From positions 1-64,000 of the forward strand of contig NZ_QAAD01000008.1 in assembly GCF_003046625.1 (NCBI RefSeq): DNA of 64,000 nt, given 5' to 3'. The stretch's first letter is position 1. Every line of letters starts with the position of its first letter. This DNA is from Mangrovibacterium marinum. GTDB taxonomy: Bacteria; Bacteroidota; Bacteroidia; Bacteroidales; Prolixibacteraceae. This document shows, one piece after another, positions 63,165 through 64,000 of this stretch. The translations under genes were made by a program, and so were the position numbers. The notes under the pieces are model-generated. The model searched no databases. It worked only from the letters and a program-made list of their open reading frames with translations, and had not been told where the DNA came from.

Positions 63165-64000
63165 TTAAGCTTTTTGGTGTCGGTATGCGTTCGGAGTCTG
63201 CCCTTTCAGTCTTTTAAATGTCCGGTTAAAGTGCGGAACGTCGTTAAATCCAGTGGTATAGCAAATGTCGGCAATGGGCATGCTTGTTTCCCGCAGCATC
63301 ATGCACGAACAATCGATGCGGTATTCATTTAAACCGGCAAAAAAGCTTTTCCCTTTCTCGCGTTTGTAAAACGAACAGAACGACGAGCGGTTCATGCCAA
63401 TATGCTGCGCAACCTCGTTCAGCGAAATAGTTCGTTGGTAATTGGTGATCATAAAACGATAGACTTCCCGGATTTTGGCCTCGCTCTTGTTTTGGCGAAC
63501 CGCAGATCCAACAACGGCGCTTTGTTTTGATGATGCAATCAGATCCACAATTTTCAGGAAGTACGACAGCTGTTCGAGATCGGTTTTCTGTTGCATTGCC
63601 ACAAGAATGTGTTGCAGTTGATTTCGGGTTTCACCCTCGAAACAAATCGCATCATGGTTTTTTTTGATTTGGAGAACATCGCGCGCCGCTTCGGGAAACT
63701 GACCGCCAAGCCGGTTTAACAGTGCCTCGGGGAATAGGATGGTGATGTTTTCAATTTTTCCCTGATCGTCTTGGTCGTAGTTGTTGAAATACCAGCCGTG
63801 CGGAAGATGTGGCGGAATGAGGATGATTTCGCCGCTTTTGAAGGTTGTCATCTGTTCGCCGATTAGCCGGGTACCACTGCCCTTGATAATATACGACAAT
63901 TCCCAGTCGATACTTTGATGGAAGGTGATTTGCTCGTCCGCCCGGATGTGTACATGATCGTAGATGAATGATTTATCGGGCGAAAATTCGTTGTGGCAGT
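63165..64000 (-). CDS. AraC-family transcriptional regulator (5' end outside window)
   Basis: At least 277 codons; the frame stays open to the window edge (HNEFSPDKSFIYDHVHIRADEQ... precedes the first start inside the window, a TTG at 63899), so the start lies beyond 64000. N-terminal cupin-type sensor (SYIIKGSGTRLIGEQ, LIPPHLPHGWYF) and AraC double helix-turn-helix (EVAQHIGMNRSSFCSFYKRE, IADICYTTGFNDVPHFNRTFKRLKG, shown in parts). Convergent with susD; probably controls glycan genes beyond or inside this locus. Confidence 0.9.
   Translation of the reverse strand, partial: CHNEFSPDKSFIYDHVHIRADEQITFHQSIDWELSYIIKGSGTRLIGEQMTTFKSGEIILIPPHLPHGWYFNNYDQDDQGKIENITILFPEALLNRLGGQFPEAARDVLQIKKNHDAICFEGETRNQLQHILVAMQQKTDLEQLSYFLKIVDLIASSKQSAVVGSAVRQNKSEAKIREVYRFMITNYQRTISLNEVAQHIGMNRSSFCSFYKREKGKSFFAGLNEYRIDCSCMMLRETSMPIADICYTTGFNDVPHFNRTFKRLKGQTPNAYRHQKA

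Overview
The window looks like chromosome from a member of the Bacteroidota, most likely Bacteroidales/Marinilabiliales and possibly Prolixibacteraceae (the family-level guess is inference). Support: a SusC/SusD polysaccharide utilisation locus with an ECF sigma/FecR switch, several promoters of the Bacteroidota type (TTTG, about 19 bp, TAnnTTTG), a START_2-like protein beside an LptF/LptG permease, a DUF5522 protein, the MaeB-type malic enzyme, and a tRNA gene without an encoded CCA end.

Layout. 1-9.5 kb is an accessory island on the 3' side of a tRNA-Met gene. It holds a trypsin-like protease, a heavy-metal-type AraC regulator with two operator-like sites (11-bp direct repeats 21 bp apart), a two-gene unit with a B12-binding radical SAM enzyme, a cupin, a small alarmone-synthetase-like protein, an intact IS4-family element, and repeats at both ends. 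9.6-15.7 kb is housekeeping: tRNA-Met, START-like protein, LptF/G permease, two glycosyltransferases, RibBA, DUF5522. 15.7-16.6 kb is a gene-free composite of palindromes, repeated in part at 35.0-35.6 kb. 16.7-20.2 kb encodes nickel-pincer cofactor synthesis (LarE, LarC, LarB) with a UreH-like transporter but no LarA. 20.2-24.3 kb has a ParE-type toxin-antitoxin pair, malic enzyme and a HAD phosphatase. 24.6-33.7 kb runs porin, FMN-binding protein, TolC, MacA-like adaptor, MacB-type ATPase and permease, a ferric-reductase-like membrane protein and a LytS/LytTR two-component pair: an efflux and redox envelope module with its probable regulator. 33.9-41.5 kb is core (Fmt, glucosaminidase, cytidine deaminase, pseudouridine synthase, PanB, DnaK).

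41.5-47.9 kb is a rearranged zone. It has two yefM-yoeB copies in direct orientation (one toxin ended by a nonsense codon, the other cut after 39 codons), a HipA N-terminal fragment, an IS982-type remnant, a 3' fragment of a thiamine-diphosphate decarboxylase, an intact AraC regulator and GH3 enzyme, a SusD 3' fragment fused to the second yoeB, and a frameshifted AraC remnant. 47.9-64 kb is a utilisation locus with GH2, GH35 and GH36 enzymes, an ECF sigma factor, FecR, a transducer-type SusC with an STN domain, SusD, and an AraC regulator running off the window edge. The enzymes point to a galactose-bearing glycan: SusC/SusD bind and import it, the signal passes through STN to FecR and the sigma factor, and the glycosidases trim beta- and alpha-galactosyl groups.

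I see no CRISPR array, rRNA, phage structural gene or integrase. The least explained signals are the tandem-operator AraC/B12-radical SAM cluster, the composite palindromic intergenic elements, the island end repeats, and the microhomology joint between SusD and yoeB.
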